This document shows positions 1 through 11,500 of a stretch of DNA of 64,000 nt, one piece after another. Position 1 is the stretch's first letter. Every line of letters starts with the position of its first letter. The DNA lies in contig CAIIXF020000011.1 in the NCBI GenBank assembly GCA_903813345.2, positions 17,095,754 to 17,159,753 of the forward strand, read 5' to 3'. The position numbers and the translations under genes are program-made. The notes below the pieces were generated by a model. The model was not told the origin of the DNA. It saw nothing but the letters and a program-made list of their open reading frames with translations, and searched no databases. This DNA is from Owenia fusiformis. Its lineage: Eukaryota; Annelida; Polychaeta; Sabellida; Oweniidae.

Positions 1-1106
1 TTCTTAGTCTGCTTTATAAATATATCAACAATGAAAATTACAATGACACAGCATAGAGAATAACATTTTAAATGCCATTTGTCAAAAACATAGCAACGCC
101 TAAACCCATGCAACTTTTAATCAAAGATTCCCTTTTACTATGATTTGATCTTTAGATTACAATTTTGAAGAGATGGGACATTTGGACTGTCACAGGTGTA
201 TATGTGGCAGTTATTTTTCTGAAGACGTTCCCCTATTTAGGAGGAAATATATTTTTAAATGTGGATATCATAATTCCCTCATTGGTGTTCATAGCATTGA
301 TCAATCTATGCATTTTAGTTTCACAACCGCAATTTGCGCTAAAACGTTTCCAATCTTCTAATTTTGACATTCTATTTATAATGATTTATAGACTTTATGC
401 TATTTCCCCTTGGGGATGTAGCGATGAGACATACTTTGTATTACTAAATGGCATGTAGCTTTAGTTATACTAGAAGTTAAATGAGTAATAGTTTTTTCCG
501 GGGGGGGTTTACAGTCAACGGGTTTTGACTTTTGACGGCAAACTCCCTTTGCCTTATATGATTTCTTGTCATTGATCTGCCACATGTTTTTAAGACAAAC
601 AAGTCGAGATAAAAACAGTGTTTCCTAAATATTTGCCCTCTTACCTTTATATTGCCAATGTACATGCATGTGTATAAAATACAATATACAGTATAAGCAT
701 ATACAAAAACAAATGTATAACTTATAAAACAGATAATGTGTAACAACGAACTGTAATGTTCAATTAACCAGGTACATTTTTAAACCAGGGCGTCGGATCG
801 TTAATTATACTCGTATTATGTGTGTAAAAACGTAACGCCGTCATACCTCTTTAATATTCAATTTTGTAAAAGAACTACCCCGATTAATGTGAATATAGCC
901 CAGAAGCATTTTGCTCCTAAACTATAGCACCAAACAGACTTTACTTCGGTATACCACCTTTACCCAATATATGATTTGTAATATTTTAGCATATTTAAGG
1001 AATAAAGATGAGATTTTATGATTTATGGCATAATACAAGGGTCGTTTGAAAAGTTTTGCACGAATGTTTCTCAAGAGAAGAGATTTTATTATTTTTACAT
1101 AAAATT
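1..1106. other. No gene recognised
   Basis: AT-rich DNA downstream of the tyrosine-rich tail exon. Short open frames occur on both strands but have no recognisable motifs or splice context. A G-run occurs at 499-507. Confidence 0.5.
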
Positions 1107-1150
1107 CTCCACCCAACGAACTATTGCACCGACTTGGGCAAAAGGTTGTC
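1107..1150 (-). pseudogene. Decayed copy of a transmembrane exon
   Basis: Matches the gene 2 TM exon over about 40 bases, including a 22-base identical run (AACTATTGCACCGACTTGGG with its next two bases, plus strand) and the flanking CTCCACCCAA, but with a 7-base deletion that breaks the frame. The hydrophobic part that should follow is lost. Confidence 0.7.
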
Positions 1151-1515
1151 TTGGTACTTTCTCCTTGGCACTAACATGCCAAGGAGAAATTAATTAAAAT
1201 TCGTGATTTATTGTTGTTTATTGTAATGTGAAAGTAGTTATAGATAACGGGCAATTCCAATTACCAATCGTATGCTATGATAAATAATTAAGGCGGCATT
1301 TTTTTATTTTGTCATTGTGCTACGCCGTTTGACTTGCATATTTATAATTGTTTTACGAAGTGTTCGTTGAACAGTCTTTTCATTCAGTATCAAACAGTTT
1401 TTCACTGAACTTGTTTGCATATCAATTTTCCGTTTTTGTGGTATTGCATATAAGTTCGCATTATCATGACAACTGTTTCACGCAGACAGGGTTCTTTTAA
1501 TCGTTAATATTATGT
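1151..1515. other. Probable 3' untranslated region of the tyrosine-tail module
   Basis: Minus-strand sequence after the TGA at 1516. Minus-strand AATAAA strings occur near 1302-1308 and 1207-1212 and could serve as polyadenylation signals. No other feature seen. Confidence 0.35.
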
Positions 1516-1822
1516 TCAATGTCTTTTAAGTTTCTCATAAACATGGTAGTCATTTGAGTAATCATATTGAATGTTATCTGTCTGGTCTAAATGCATCGGT
1601 TGTCCGTTGGTTTGTGGCATTTGCTCATTTGCTTTTGGACCAATATTAACGTAGTCATTGTCTATATGTAGAGGCGCATCAAGATTGCTGTCATACACAT
1701 GCGGCTGCGGTGGCTGCAGTTGAATGTCACTGTACACTGTGTTCCGTTCGATTTCCTCTGTTGGGACTGGTTCCAAATATCCAGTATCCATGTCTGAAGT
1801 AGTTTCACGTTTTGCTAAGTTC
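1516..1822 (-). CDS. Tyrosine-rich cytoplasmic tail exon following the orphan TM exon
   Basis: After acceptor TTATTTTAG a phase-2 frame runs 101 residues to TGA at 1518-1516. It has eight tyrosines, including TVYSDI (fits the ITSM pattern T-x-Y-x-x-I/V), YVNI (pYxN, Grb2-SH2 type; also YxxI) and VYEKL (YxxL) at the C-terminus. The rest is acidic and polar, as expected of a disordered signalling tail. No enzymatic domain. Joined to 2793-2907 and the gene 2 ectodomain it would give a ~1,283-residue receptor. Phosphotyrosine function is inferred from motifs only. Confidence 0.78.
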
Positions 1823-2092
1823 CTAAAATAAATGACCAACTTACAGCTTGACATTGATCATTAAACAGATGGAAATAAATAAGGTAATTCACCTTCAGAG
1901 GGCAAGGTTGATCATGTAACACTAGCATATATTAAGAAATGATTGATTGATAACATTGATGATGTACATCGAATCTGTTATTTCATTTCGAAGTTTTTGA
2001 GTATTTGAGGGAGTCCCGAGAGTTATCCCCCCCCCCCTAGGCAGATATTGTACCGAGAGTAAGCCCCCCCCCCTAGCCCATAGGCAGCTATT

Positions 2093-2198
2093 AAACAAAT
2101 ACTGGATGATCAGGAGCTGGATATGGCAGAATACCTATTCGAGAAACAAATGTTGGGCGAGGCCATATCCGGCTCCTGATCATCCAGTATTTGTTTTA
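2093..2198. repeat. Hairpin repeat with CTGGATGATCAGGAGCTGG arms
   Basis: The left arm (2093-2127) and right arm (2163-2198) are inverted copies of a ~35-base sequence. The same arms form another hairpin at 47210-47305, and a single copy lies inside the repeat at 62020-62325. Preceded by two poly-C tracts (2028-2078). Confidence 0.8.
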
Positions 2199-2792
2199 TT
2201 ATGTACCTTCTCAATCAATCTTTTGAGTGTGCTACGATGTACTTACATTTTTAGAAATTTTTAAAACTCGAACGATTTCCGTCTAGCTATACACCGAACG
2301 AAAAAGAGATGTCTTGTCCCGGGATTTAATTTACATTTATTTGAGGCATTCTTGCAGAATTGTACGTAATGTTTGATGATAAGGGTAATTGTGTTTTATC
2401 GAGTTATTGAGAAGTAAAACTCGAAAGTGGGGAGTGCTGCAAATACATTGAAAAAATATTGGTCAGTTTCAAAAAAATATTGGGCAGTTTTTTAAAAAGC
2501 CAGATATGGCCAAATTACCAGAGCTTAGAACCAGATTACACTATCTAGACAAGGTGGATTACCCCAATGTCTTCATAGTATGGGTCATATATCATACCTT
2601 CCTTTGTGAGTTGAACCATAATACTTGGCAAACCAATGTAACTTTTGATAAGTCTTAAAATGATATATGACATGTACAATGGTGACATTGGTATATGTCT
2701 GTCTAGGGGGCATATACTTTCGGGACACCCTGGCCTGTATATAAGCCACATTCATATAAACATGTTATAATCTATCTAATGCTTAAACTCAC
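2199..2792. other. Intron between orphan TM exon and tail exon, unremarkable part
   Basis: AT-rich, no gene recognised. The open frame at 2545-2751 on the minus strand has no family motif. Confidence 0.4.
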
Positions 2793-2907
2793 CTTTTATT
2801 TCTTTTAAGCAGTACAACTGTGATACTGACCAGTATCAGGAAAAACAGCACGCCACCTATCGTTCCGCCTACGATTGCACTGACTTTTCTAGTGGCCAAA
2901 GGAGGCG
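2793..2907 (-). CDS. Orphan transmembrane exon (third TM module)
   Basis: A 115-nt exon, phase 1 in and 2 out: APPLATRKVSAIVGGTIGG then VLFFLILVSITVVLLK and RNKR. Acceptor TTTCCAG and donor GTGAGT are good. It lies 5.6 kb downstream of the PTP stop codon with no FN3 exon in between, so it must be spliced from gene 2 FN3 exons (a phase match to 16203) or be left from a third copy. The intact frame and sites argue against long decay. Confidence 0.8.
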
Positions 2908-3237
2908 CTGGAAACGAAGTTATAGCATATAGCACCTATTTTTGCTAGTTTGTTACATTTATGAACGTCCTCAATTGTGGGGAAAGACGCATATACAAGT
3001 TTCACATATATAAAAAACGTAATACCCTGTTTTCATTCAAATTCAATTTTGATAACGTTTTTACGGAAACTGTTGAGCCCTCACAACAGTTACAGTTACC
3101 ATGTTGTTCAATTACACTTTATGAGATACAATAACGATGTCAGAAATACCAGATGGAGAAGTGAATATATTTTTATATATGTGCAGATCTTATGTTAATC
3201 ATTTAAATGTATTATTTAAGGATTTAAGCATTTAAGC

Positions 3238-3366
3238 TCAGTGCATTACGTGCTGAACCATTCCATAAAGATGTTGTTTCCAAATCTTTGCATGACCGCG
3301 CAGCGGGAATGCAAAGTTCAGGAAACAACATCTGAGTGGAAAGAATCAGCCACAATGCATCGAGTC
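3238..3366. repeat. Short inverted-repeat (MITE-like) hairpin
   Basis: Imperfect inverted arms: CTCAGTGCATTACGTGCTGA with AGATGTTGTTTCC on the left, mirrored by GGAAACAACATCT and CAGCCACAATGCATCGAG on the right. Confidence 0.6.
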
Positions 3367-3625
3367 TTGAGGGCTTAAATTCTTTTCACACATTGCAAAA
3401 TGTTTTCTACAAAATCATCTAAAAGGAACGAAATCACTAAAATAACACATTTCAATGAAATTTTGGAAAGTCATCAACCCCAAAGTGAAAAGTCCATTCA
3501 TTACCATGACAACTGTTTAACTAGTGACCTTGAGTGTATTATTGATTATTTGACACACTGTTCTATATGTGAAATACTGTGTTCGGATCTGCTGGAATCA
3601 GACACACCTTAACCCCCCCCCCCCT

Positions 3626-4511
3626 TCACACCAAACTACTTTTCAACCGTTCTTTCCAATCATACGAAAAAGTCGTAATACGGGCTCAGTCTGGCTGTGG
3701 TCGGGAAATATGTCTAAAATACTCAGCTACTTCGTTCATAAACAGTCTTCAATACGTCCATCACATTCGCAGGTCATTCAGGCCGCACAATGTCGGTGTG
3801 CACACGTATTGCTATTGATATCCGATTGCACAACGTTGTATAACGCGTCCCTAGTAGGGTTGAAGTACGACAATTACGTTCCTGGTCTAGTAGGTCATCT
3901 CGTTTAAAGTACATTGCCACACGATCTGGTTACAGAACGGTATGGTCACCATCGAATTTTGAATCATTTCAAAATTTTAAAATTACCTTCCCGTCTGAGA
4001 ACGTTCATGAAGTTCGTAAAAAGACCTTGGAAAGTTGCAGCTACGTTCATTCCGTTCGCACACAGTTTAAAACCAGTTTTGAAGAACGCAGTGGCACCTT
4101 GTTTGGTGTGATACATGTCGCTATATTTTTGCCAACTCGTTCATAAGCAGTCTTTTATACGTTCTTACTCAGTTTAAACCCGTTTGCAATGAGTTCTACC
4201 TCGTTCTCAATACGTCCTCAGACAGTTCAACGCGTTGTAAAAAACGTCCTTAGTAGGATTGAAGTACGACGGTTCCGTTCTTAGTACGTCCAGCTCGTCG
4301 TTAGTACGTTGTCACTAGTTCGAATTATAGAATCGCGACGTGACGACCGCGAGATCAATTTGAGCATGTTCTAAGTTCTAGAGGACCTACCCGTTCGAGT
4401 ACGTTCGATGAAGTTTGTTAATAGACCCCAAACGGTTCTAAGTACGTCCAGTCCGTTCGTACATAGTTGAAGCCCGTTTTCGAGAACGTAGTGAGAACTA
4501 GTTTGGTGTGA
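3626..4511. mobile_element. Terminal-inverted-repeat element with CACACCAAAC ends
   Basis: Left end TCACACCAAACTA at 3626 and right end AGTTTGGTGTGA near 4511 are inverted; an internal copy of the end occurs at 4101-4112. The interior holds degenerate repeats rich in CGTTC and GTACGTCC. No transposase-like frame, so a non-autonomous element. The left end follows a poly-C tract. Confidence 0.55.
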
Positions 4512-4683
4512 TAGTAGGGTCATCTAGCTATGTGTGAATGAACTTTGAAGTTGGAAATGGTATCCAATATTAAAGTCTGATTATGTAGATAAGTGATGTC
4601 ACAGGTCGTACATAGAGAACAGTATTTACAAACAAAATTACCTTTTTAGCAATTTGTTCGACAATAAATTAATGACATTACAC

Positions 4684-4866
4684 AGCCAATATAATTCGAC
4701 GCCGTTTCAGCATCGAACAAATTCGTCACCGTTCCGGCACCGTTTCGACACCGTTCCGGCACCGAAACCTTTCGACATCAAAATTTGCTACCGGACTAGT
4801 CAGTCCATTTGGTGCCGAAACGGCACCGAAATTTGGCACCGAAACGGCGTCGAATCATATTGCATT
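4684..4866. repeat. Palindromic element rich in GGCACCGAAACGG units
   Basis: Outer arms AATATAATTCGACGCCGTTTC and its near-inverse at 4841-4862. The interior repeats CCGTTCCGGCACCG on one side and CGGCACCGAAA on the other, so the 180 bases can fold into one long hairpin. Confidence 0.7.
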
Positions 4867-4869
4867 TTG

Positions 4870-6240
4870 GAGGTGTAGGTTAACTGGGTAATCATATTTT
4901 TTACCGTAGAATATGCCTTTCACATAAACGTGCACCTACTCCTCATTAAATATGAACAAAATAAAAGGTAGTGATATGTGAAAAATGATATATTTAAGCA
5001 AATACAAGTTATACAACATTTAATAATTTCTTGTACGTGTAAGCATATATTCTCGAAATTATGTAACAAATTATAACGTCCTCTAATGATTGAGCTATTT
5101 ACAGTTTTGAGGCTGGCGATATAGTAATCCGTGTGGGATTTGCAGGTGGGTGTACACGCTACTTTGAATTCCCCATTGATATACAATCATGTTTTTCTTC
5201 TGACCTACCAACTATTTTAAAAATATTCCCTTATGTCACGTTCACCACTTTAATACATTAATGCATCCCCATCATCGACACTACATACAGGTTATTTGAT
5301 GCACAGAAAATAAATGTCAATATTTCATTGGTATTAAATACTGATTGCTATTTAAAGAGACTCTATTGAGACTTCTCTGTGGCATTTTTTCTTTATTCCT
5401 TTTTGTTTTGAATTTTTAACACCATAACATTAACTAACTACTCAATATGCAACTTTTCACCACGTAGAATTTTAAAATATTAAGTTTGAAAATTCCATTT
5501 TTATAATGGAGCTCAATGGGAAAAACTACATAATTTGAATTATTATCAAACGTAGCGGCGCGATTTTGATAAAATTGACAGATATAATAAATATTGGTAA
5601 GACGAAATGTTTGATGAAAAATGAAGAAAATTCACCGTCCTGGTTACGCAAACTATAGAAAAATCTGAAATAATCATAAAAACCTGTAAAAATAGATTGA
5701 AGGGGGTGATATTCATTTCTAATGTGCCTTTCACTACTACAGGGTAACCATAATTTCGGTACTGATTTGATTTTTCAATGAAAATCATTTCTATAGTGTA
5801 TAGTCAGTTTAAATAATACAATTGCTATATTTCTTTTACTGAACAGTGCAATCATTTATTTATTTATCAACAGTAATGCAAACTACATATCATACAGTTA
5901 GTAAAATATTAAAAATAATTCTATTAAAATTAAAGCATTGAGATGATACTTAAATAATTACATATTATATTGATAGGCATATTATATTATAGGATTTAAG
6001 CCAATGACTCAATGCATTGTAGGTGATTAAATTTAACATACTCGTATGTCCTAATTCTAGACTATGAACGAGGGTGGTAGTCCGAATTCAAAGCCTAGAC
6101 TAGAAGACATAAGTGAATTGAAGCATCATCTATTCATTGAATCATGTGCTTTAATTCAATTTCACACATTGCAAAATATGTTTTACAATTTCACTTAACA
6201 GAATGATATTTTTTCAAAGATATGTTGTACTTTTAGAATC
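4870..6240. other. No gene recognised
   Basis: AT-rich sequence between repeats. Open frames at 4920-5186 and 5546-5788 (minus) lack motifs and splice context, and I see no FN3 or TM homology. Confidence 0.5.
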
Positions 6241-6282
6241 ATTTGCTTCAAAGAATTGAACTATGGCGGCCTTTACTCGTTA

Positions 6283-6790
6283 TTTTACGATTTTTGCTGT
6301 AACTCGAAAAGTAGTCGAGCGATTTTGTTCATATTTGGTATATGAATACTGTAAGCATGGCACACTGTCTAATGACTCTTCTGGTAGAAGGCGGCCATTT
6401 TAACATATTTTACTATAACACGAAAAGTAGTGGAGCGATTTTGTTCATATTTGGTATGTGAATACTATAAGCATGGCACACTGTCTAATGACACTTTTGG
6501 TAGAAGGCAGCCATTTTGAAAAATGGCCGTCATTTTAACGTATTTTACTATAACTCGAAAAGTAGTGGAGCGATTTTGTTCATATTTGATGCGTGAATAC
6601 TATAAGCGTGACACACTGTCTAATGACACTTTTGGTAGAAGGTGGCCATTTTGAAAAATGGCTGCCATTTTTGCTGTATACTTTGTTTGTAAAAAAAATG
6701 CCAGCCATGGCTGTTCGATGGGATTTGCTACACTTTGGTGTTGCTGTTGTCTAGTTGAAGGATAGATGGACGGACAAATGGAGGGGTCTC
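6283..6790. repeat. Tandem repeat, three ~125-bp units, element tail
   Basis: Three direct copies of a unit containing CGAAAAGTAGTGGAGCGATT and TGGCACACTGTCTAATGAC, each ending in a GGCGGCCATTTT-like stretch. The tail (GGGATTTGCTAC then GATGGACGGAC) is related to the insertion at 60290-61090. Confidence 0.75.
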
Positions 6791-7130
6791 TATAGCTTAT
6801 CCCACCTGTGGCTTATCCCCTAATCTTCGTTGGATTGAACAATTGTGAATATGGTTTGTTGGACAAATAAAACTGATTGAATGTCTAAAAGCAAATAATG
6901 AAGTGGTAATTTATTTAAAATCATTAAAATCTCAAACATGCTTGCTTTGGTCTAGTCACTTAATTCCTAAATGTCCCGTAATTAGTATCTATATACCTTA
7001 TTAGATGCAGTGAAGGAGTTAAATCATTAGGATATGAATAAATCATGCAAAACATATTTTGTACATATTTCTCATCATTTAGGGTTACCCAGTAGTTTAC
7101 AAGCTGACCTTTGCAAAATATATTTCACTA

Positions 7131-7273
7131 ATGCCTGGGTCACATATACTCCGATCCATCGGCCGGCGCCCGGCCGATTGAGTGTTTTGTTCAATATTGT
7201 ATTCAATTTTGAACAAAATACTCAATCGGCCGGGCGCCGTAGTGAAAATCGGAGCCTATGTGACCAAGGCATT
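7131..7273. mobile_element. ~140-bp GC-rich hairpin MITE (copy 1)
   Basis: A near-perfect palindrome: GCCTGGGTCACATA...TATGTGACCAAGGC with GGCGCCCGGCCGATTGAGT in each arm. A second copy lies at 39648-39787. Confidence 0.8.
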
Positions 7274-7667
7274 ACTATCCTCATTCGCTATCACGCTATC
7301 TAGTTTCTTTCTAAATTGGCCTGAATTACCTGGTTTATTGGTTTTAGCGAACCGTCCATTTCGTCGAACCATAATTTTGATAAGGTTGTTTGTGATGAAT
7401 ATACAATATTCAGTTACATATAACTGTACAGCAACTTTATGCAAGGAAAGGTAATTGTGTGAGAGCACATAAAATACACGAAGTATTGACCCACTTGTCT
7501 CAGTGAATCTTATAAACAGTGCATAAAGTTTTTTCTATGCAATGATTGGCTCACAGTTACTTATAGTGTAAGTTATTTTATTTCTATACAGTGTGGAATA
7601 GAGTGTATAAACGTTTACAGTTTCAAGCAGGTTTTAGTGTTTTCTGACCAATGGTATATTATGAGGT

Positions 7668-8121
7668 TATATAATGGTTCTTTCTGTATATCGTGTTTAT
7701 ACTCGAGTGAGTATATGATATATTCACAAGTGAGCGTAGCGAACGAGTGAATATATTATATTCTCACGAGAGTATAAAATGCACGATATACAGAATGAAC
7801 CATTATATAATCTTATTATGCCACTCTAAGTTCAATTACAGTTGATTCGAACACAATCATAACAATTTAAAACAATAAAAATATCCCATTGACAGCCAAC
7901 TCAATAATGCTGATGTTGATTTATCATGACGTCACTTGATTCTAGGAAATCATGATTTTTTTTATTCATTATTTCCCAGAATGCACTTCTACAGTGGTAT
8001 AAGCCTACGCTGGAGTGTATACGGAGGAGTTGTATACGATGACGATATACCACTCTCCACTGTATATCGTTGTTATAGACCCATGTTATACAACTGTAAT
8101 TGGACTTAGAGTGGTATAATC
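7668..8121. mobile_element. Two adjacent inverted-repeat units
   Basis: The first hairpin has arms TATATAATGGTTCTTTCTGT (7668-) and its inverse ending near 7811. The second is bounded by GCCACTCTAAGTTCAATTAC (7819-) and its inverse at 8093-8118. Probably nested MITEs in the 3' flank of gene 2; an AATAAA on the minus strand near 7968 lies inside. Confidence 0.65.
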
Positions 8122-8483
8122 AGACTTATTCATTTCACGATTATGTATTACTGACCTACATATCTGTATAGCATATCTTTAAGCGAACAAACAAAGAATG
8201 TAGGTTATGGTTATGTCAACAGTACTTTCACTTTGAACACCCTACAAAATGTTTGACTTTTGCTTACAGACTTTTGTCTAGGCTATGCGAAAGGTAATGG
8301 ACTATCGAGCATCAATGAATACATGTGATGAGTAGCAACGTTCAATTTTGCAACAATCGTAAATACTTGTAAAGGCGAGCGTCAACTTTTGTGTATACAT
8401 CTATCAAATTGTCCAAGGCACATATTATTGCACAAGGGATCATGTCCACTGTAGTGCACATCTTGCCAGAAGTGTAACTCCAT

Positions 8484-8552
8484 TTACAACGCATTATGCA
8501 TCCCTCGTTTGACAGCTGCCTCGATACAGTCGTGTATGAATATGTATTGCTT
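8484..8552 (-). CDS. Gene 2 PTP exon 8 (last coding exon)
   Basis: A 69-nt coding end: KQYIFIHDCIEAAVKRGMHNAL then TAA. The QY of the Q-loop and the FIHDxIxEA-like final helix are present. The protein stops right after the PTP fold, so this form has no second PTP domain and no tyrosine tail. The nearest obvious AATAAA is ~510 bases downstream (near 7968-7973). Confidence 0.9.
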   Translation of the reverse strand, partial: KQYIFIHDCIEAAVKRGMHNAL

Positions 8553-11500
8553 CTGGAAATCAGAATTTTTTTACATAATATTTGAAAATGAAGCAAATCA
8601 GCACACGTTCACTTTTGTAAACAATTCTGAGTATTGCTTATTTATCTTATCATTAGGGTTGTATTGTTGATGGTTTTATTTGAAAGATTAATTGTACGAT
8701 AATCAATTAAAAACATTTATTGTTGTTCAATAATTAACTCGTAAACTTACGTCAGTCTGCACCATTGACTTTCTGAATTCTCGGAGTTTCAGAACATAGG
8801 CGAATACATCAATTGTGTCAGATTCTCTCATTCTTTGAAGAATGTAATCAACAGTCAAATAGACACCAGTTCTTCCAACTCCAGCACTGAAATGTATAAT
8901 TTTTAAGAGGTCATATTTAACACAATGAGCGACGGGTAGTATGAACATCAACGAATATAAATTAAAAAAAACGGAATGGAAAAAGTTGCAAAAACTAAGA
9001 TGCTTCGATTATTAACACATTTCAAATTAACAATTCACTTTTCACAACCAGTCGAAATCTTTGAAACAATACATGAACAATAATTCAAATCACTTATTCA
9101 AGACATAAATAAAAAACCGCTTCACATATTACTGTGTGTAGAATTTAATCAACACTATTATGAAGATTAAAAGAGTTATATTGAACATACCTGCAATGGA
9201 CAATTGGTGTTCCCGGTTTACCAAATGCATGAGCATTAATAGTCTGCCAAAAATCTAGCAACAAATCTGGATCATCGAGAACACCAAAATCAGGCCATGC
9301 ATTGAATGCAAAATGTTTCACAACCCTCGTCTCAGGACCCTGTACAGAGTATGCACATAAAAGTAAGTATATATAAGTAAGTACCTTTATAATTTAGTGC
9401 CTATGATATATGTGAAAACGTATGTTCATTGATAAGAATGAAATGTACTGTATTATTTTGCCTTAGAAAGGTAGTTTTTCCACGTACATGCGTTGTAAAG
9501 AACTTTATGTAATACCTTGCTGACTTCAAAGTCTCTGATTGTAAAATGTCCATGTTCTTCCTCATTCACCACAAACACTGATATATCCCCAAACCTGACA
9601 GGATCCTTGGTGGCAGGCCAATACTGCTCGCATTTGTACTGAACACATCAGACGGATATATTATAATACCTATTTTTAATGTGTTGATTTATTTTGAAAA
9701 CTATGCATTTGTTATGCTTTCTATACCAACGGAATAAAATAAAAAAAATAACACATTATCGAGATAAAGACAACCCTTAGGAATATAATAGTGATACCAT
9801 TGGCAAGGCCTATGTAAGATTAAACTGTAAGTACCTGTCCGTTTTCCATACACTTTGTCAGCATCACTACAATACTAGTTTTGTGATCCCAAACCATGTG
9901 CCAGAAGTCATCCTTCGTTCGAGGAGTCGGCCCCTGAGATGCGATAAATTCCTTTTCAGACGTGTATCCCTGAGAGAAAGGATTAATTTATAATTATTGT
10001 AATACTACCATATTAAACGTTCAAATTTATATTTTAGATAAAAATGGTTCCTTCATATGAGTATACCAGATCTGGTTTAGTGCTATTTTAACATGTAAGA
10101 TATCTTGATGTGTCTCGATTTCAAACGATAATTTGTTCGAAATATTCGTTTACATATTTCACTTACTGGTAAATAGCTTGCATTTATGTAATCTGCTGAC
10201 CCATCGTCTCTTGGTGACAGAATGACTCGTGAATGATCGACTAGAAAACAATTTTAATGGTCACTTAAATCTGCATTATATTCCCACATTGGGAATTCAA
10301 TGAAGTTACGGTTATTGAACTACAAAATATAAAATCGGTTTTAAAGTGGTTTAGAACCAAAACAAATGTTCTCATGTAGACGTCTCGCATGGGCCACTAC
10401 CTGAAAAAATTCTCTAATATATCAAAAAGCTTACATGGATTGATGTTCTTGTATCTGTTCTTTGGTTTCACTTCAGGCTTCAGAGCTTCTTTCATAGGAT
10501 GCGATGGACTGTTTGCCTCTATTTCCTGTATCAAATAAGATCAAATCAGAACGTCGAGCCATTCCATGCGAGTGATAAGTTAACAATCCAAACTAAGATA
10601 TTGAAATCGGGCTGTTTTGATACTTCAAAGATGAATAATAACATGTTTATTGCATGTTCATGGAAACTTTGAAATAAGAAGCAATATTAGTACATATATG
10701 CACTGCAATAGAACCAAAATAATCAACATTTAATTATATAGATTTACAACTTTAAAAAACAAGTATTTAATAATTATGTTTCAGTCTCTCATAAGCCGAA
10801 TGGCGGTTGGGCTAAATGTTTTGTTTTAGTATGTGTGGTGTTATTCTAGTAAGCGTGAGACATGGATAAATTATTCAACTAAAACTACTATTAATATTTT
10901 ACACACCTTAAACTCTTTCTTGAATAGCGCATTGTTATCTCCCCTGTGTTCCTCAAGGTATTTACTCAAGTTTCCCACTATAATGGGCCTATATATGATA
11001 ATATCATATTAACAATATTATTATTCATGTCGTATATTTTTCATACATACATGTAGTTGTAAAATAAACAGAAGAAAAGCAACCGGACCTGTTTTTTATT
11101 TGGGTAAAACCCGACGAATTGAACCCCCAATAGGCTATACTTCAGGTACCCTGTAAGCGTGTTGATATAGTAAACAAAATTCATACTTGCATTAGATGTT
11201 GAATTGCTTTTTATCCAAAAAGAAACTATTACATAGACGTTAGTTGATGCCTGTGCAAGATAGTATGTATGAGATGGTTACTTCAAACCATGCAGAACTT
11301 TAGCCTCTGTACTATAAGATGCGCATATACACCCCCCTCCATAATATTGGCAACCTTAGCTCCCCCATTGAACTACGTGTTAAAGCCTCTTTACCTTTGA
11401 ATTTTTATTTACTTAACCTGCGATGGGAATACTTATACTATTGATGGAAATGTTATTTAACTTTATTTCCAATACCTCCAAATTTTCGAAAATTGATGAT

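Noticed and set aside
165-458. 97-codon plus-strand frame at the left edge
   Set aside because: Composition follows the AT-rich background, with no motif and no neighbouring exon on the same strand.
10967-10977. Alternative acceptor 11 bases further into PTP exon 1 (AG before TGGGAAAC)
   Set aside because: It would break phase with the preceding exon and remove the conserved start of the PTP domain.
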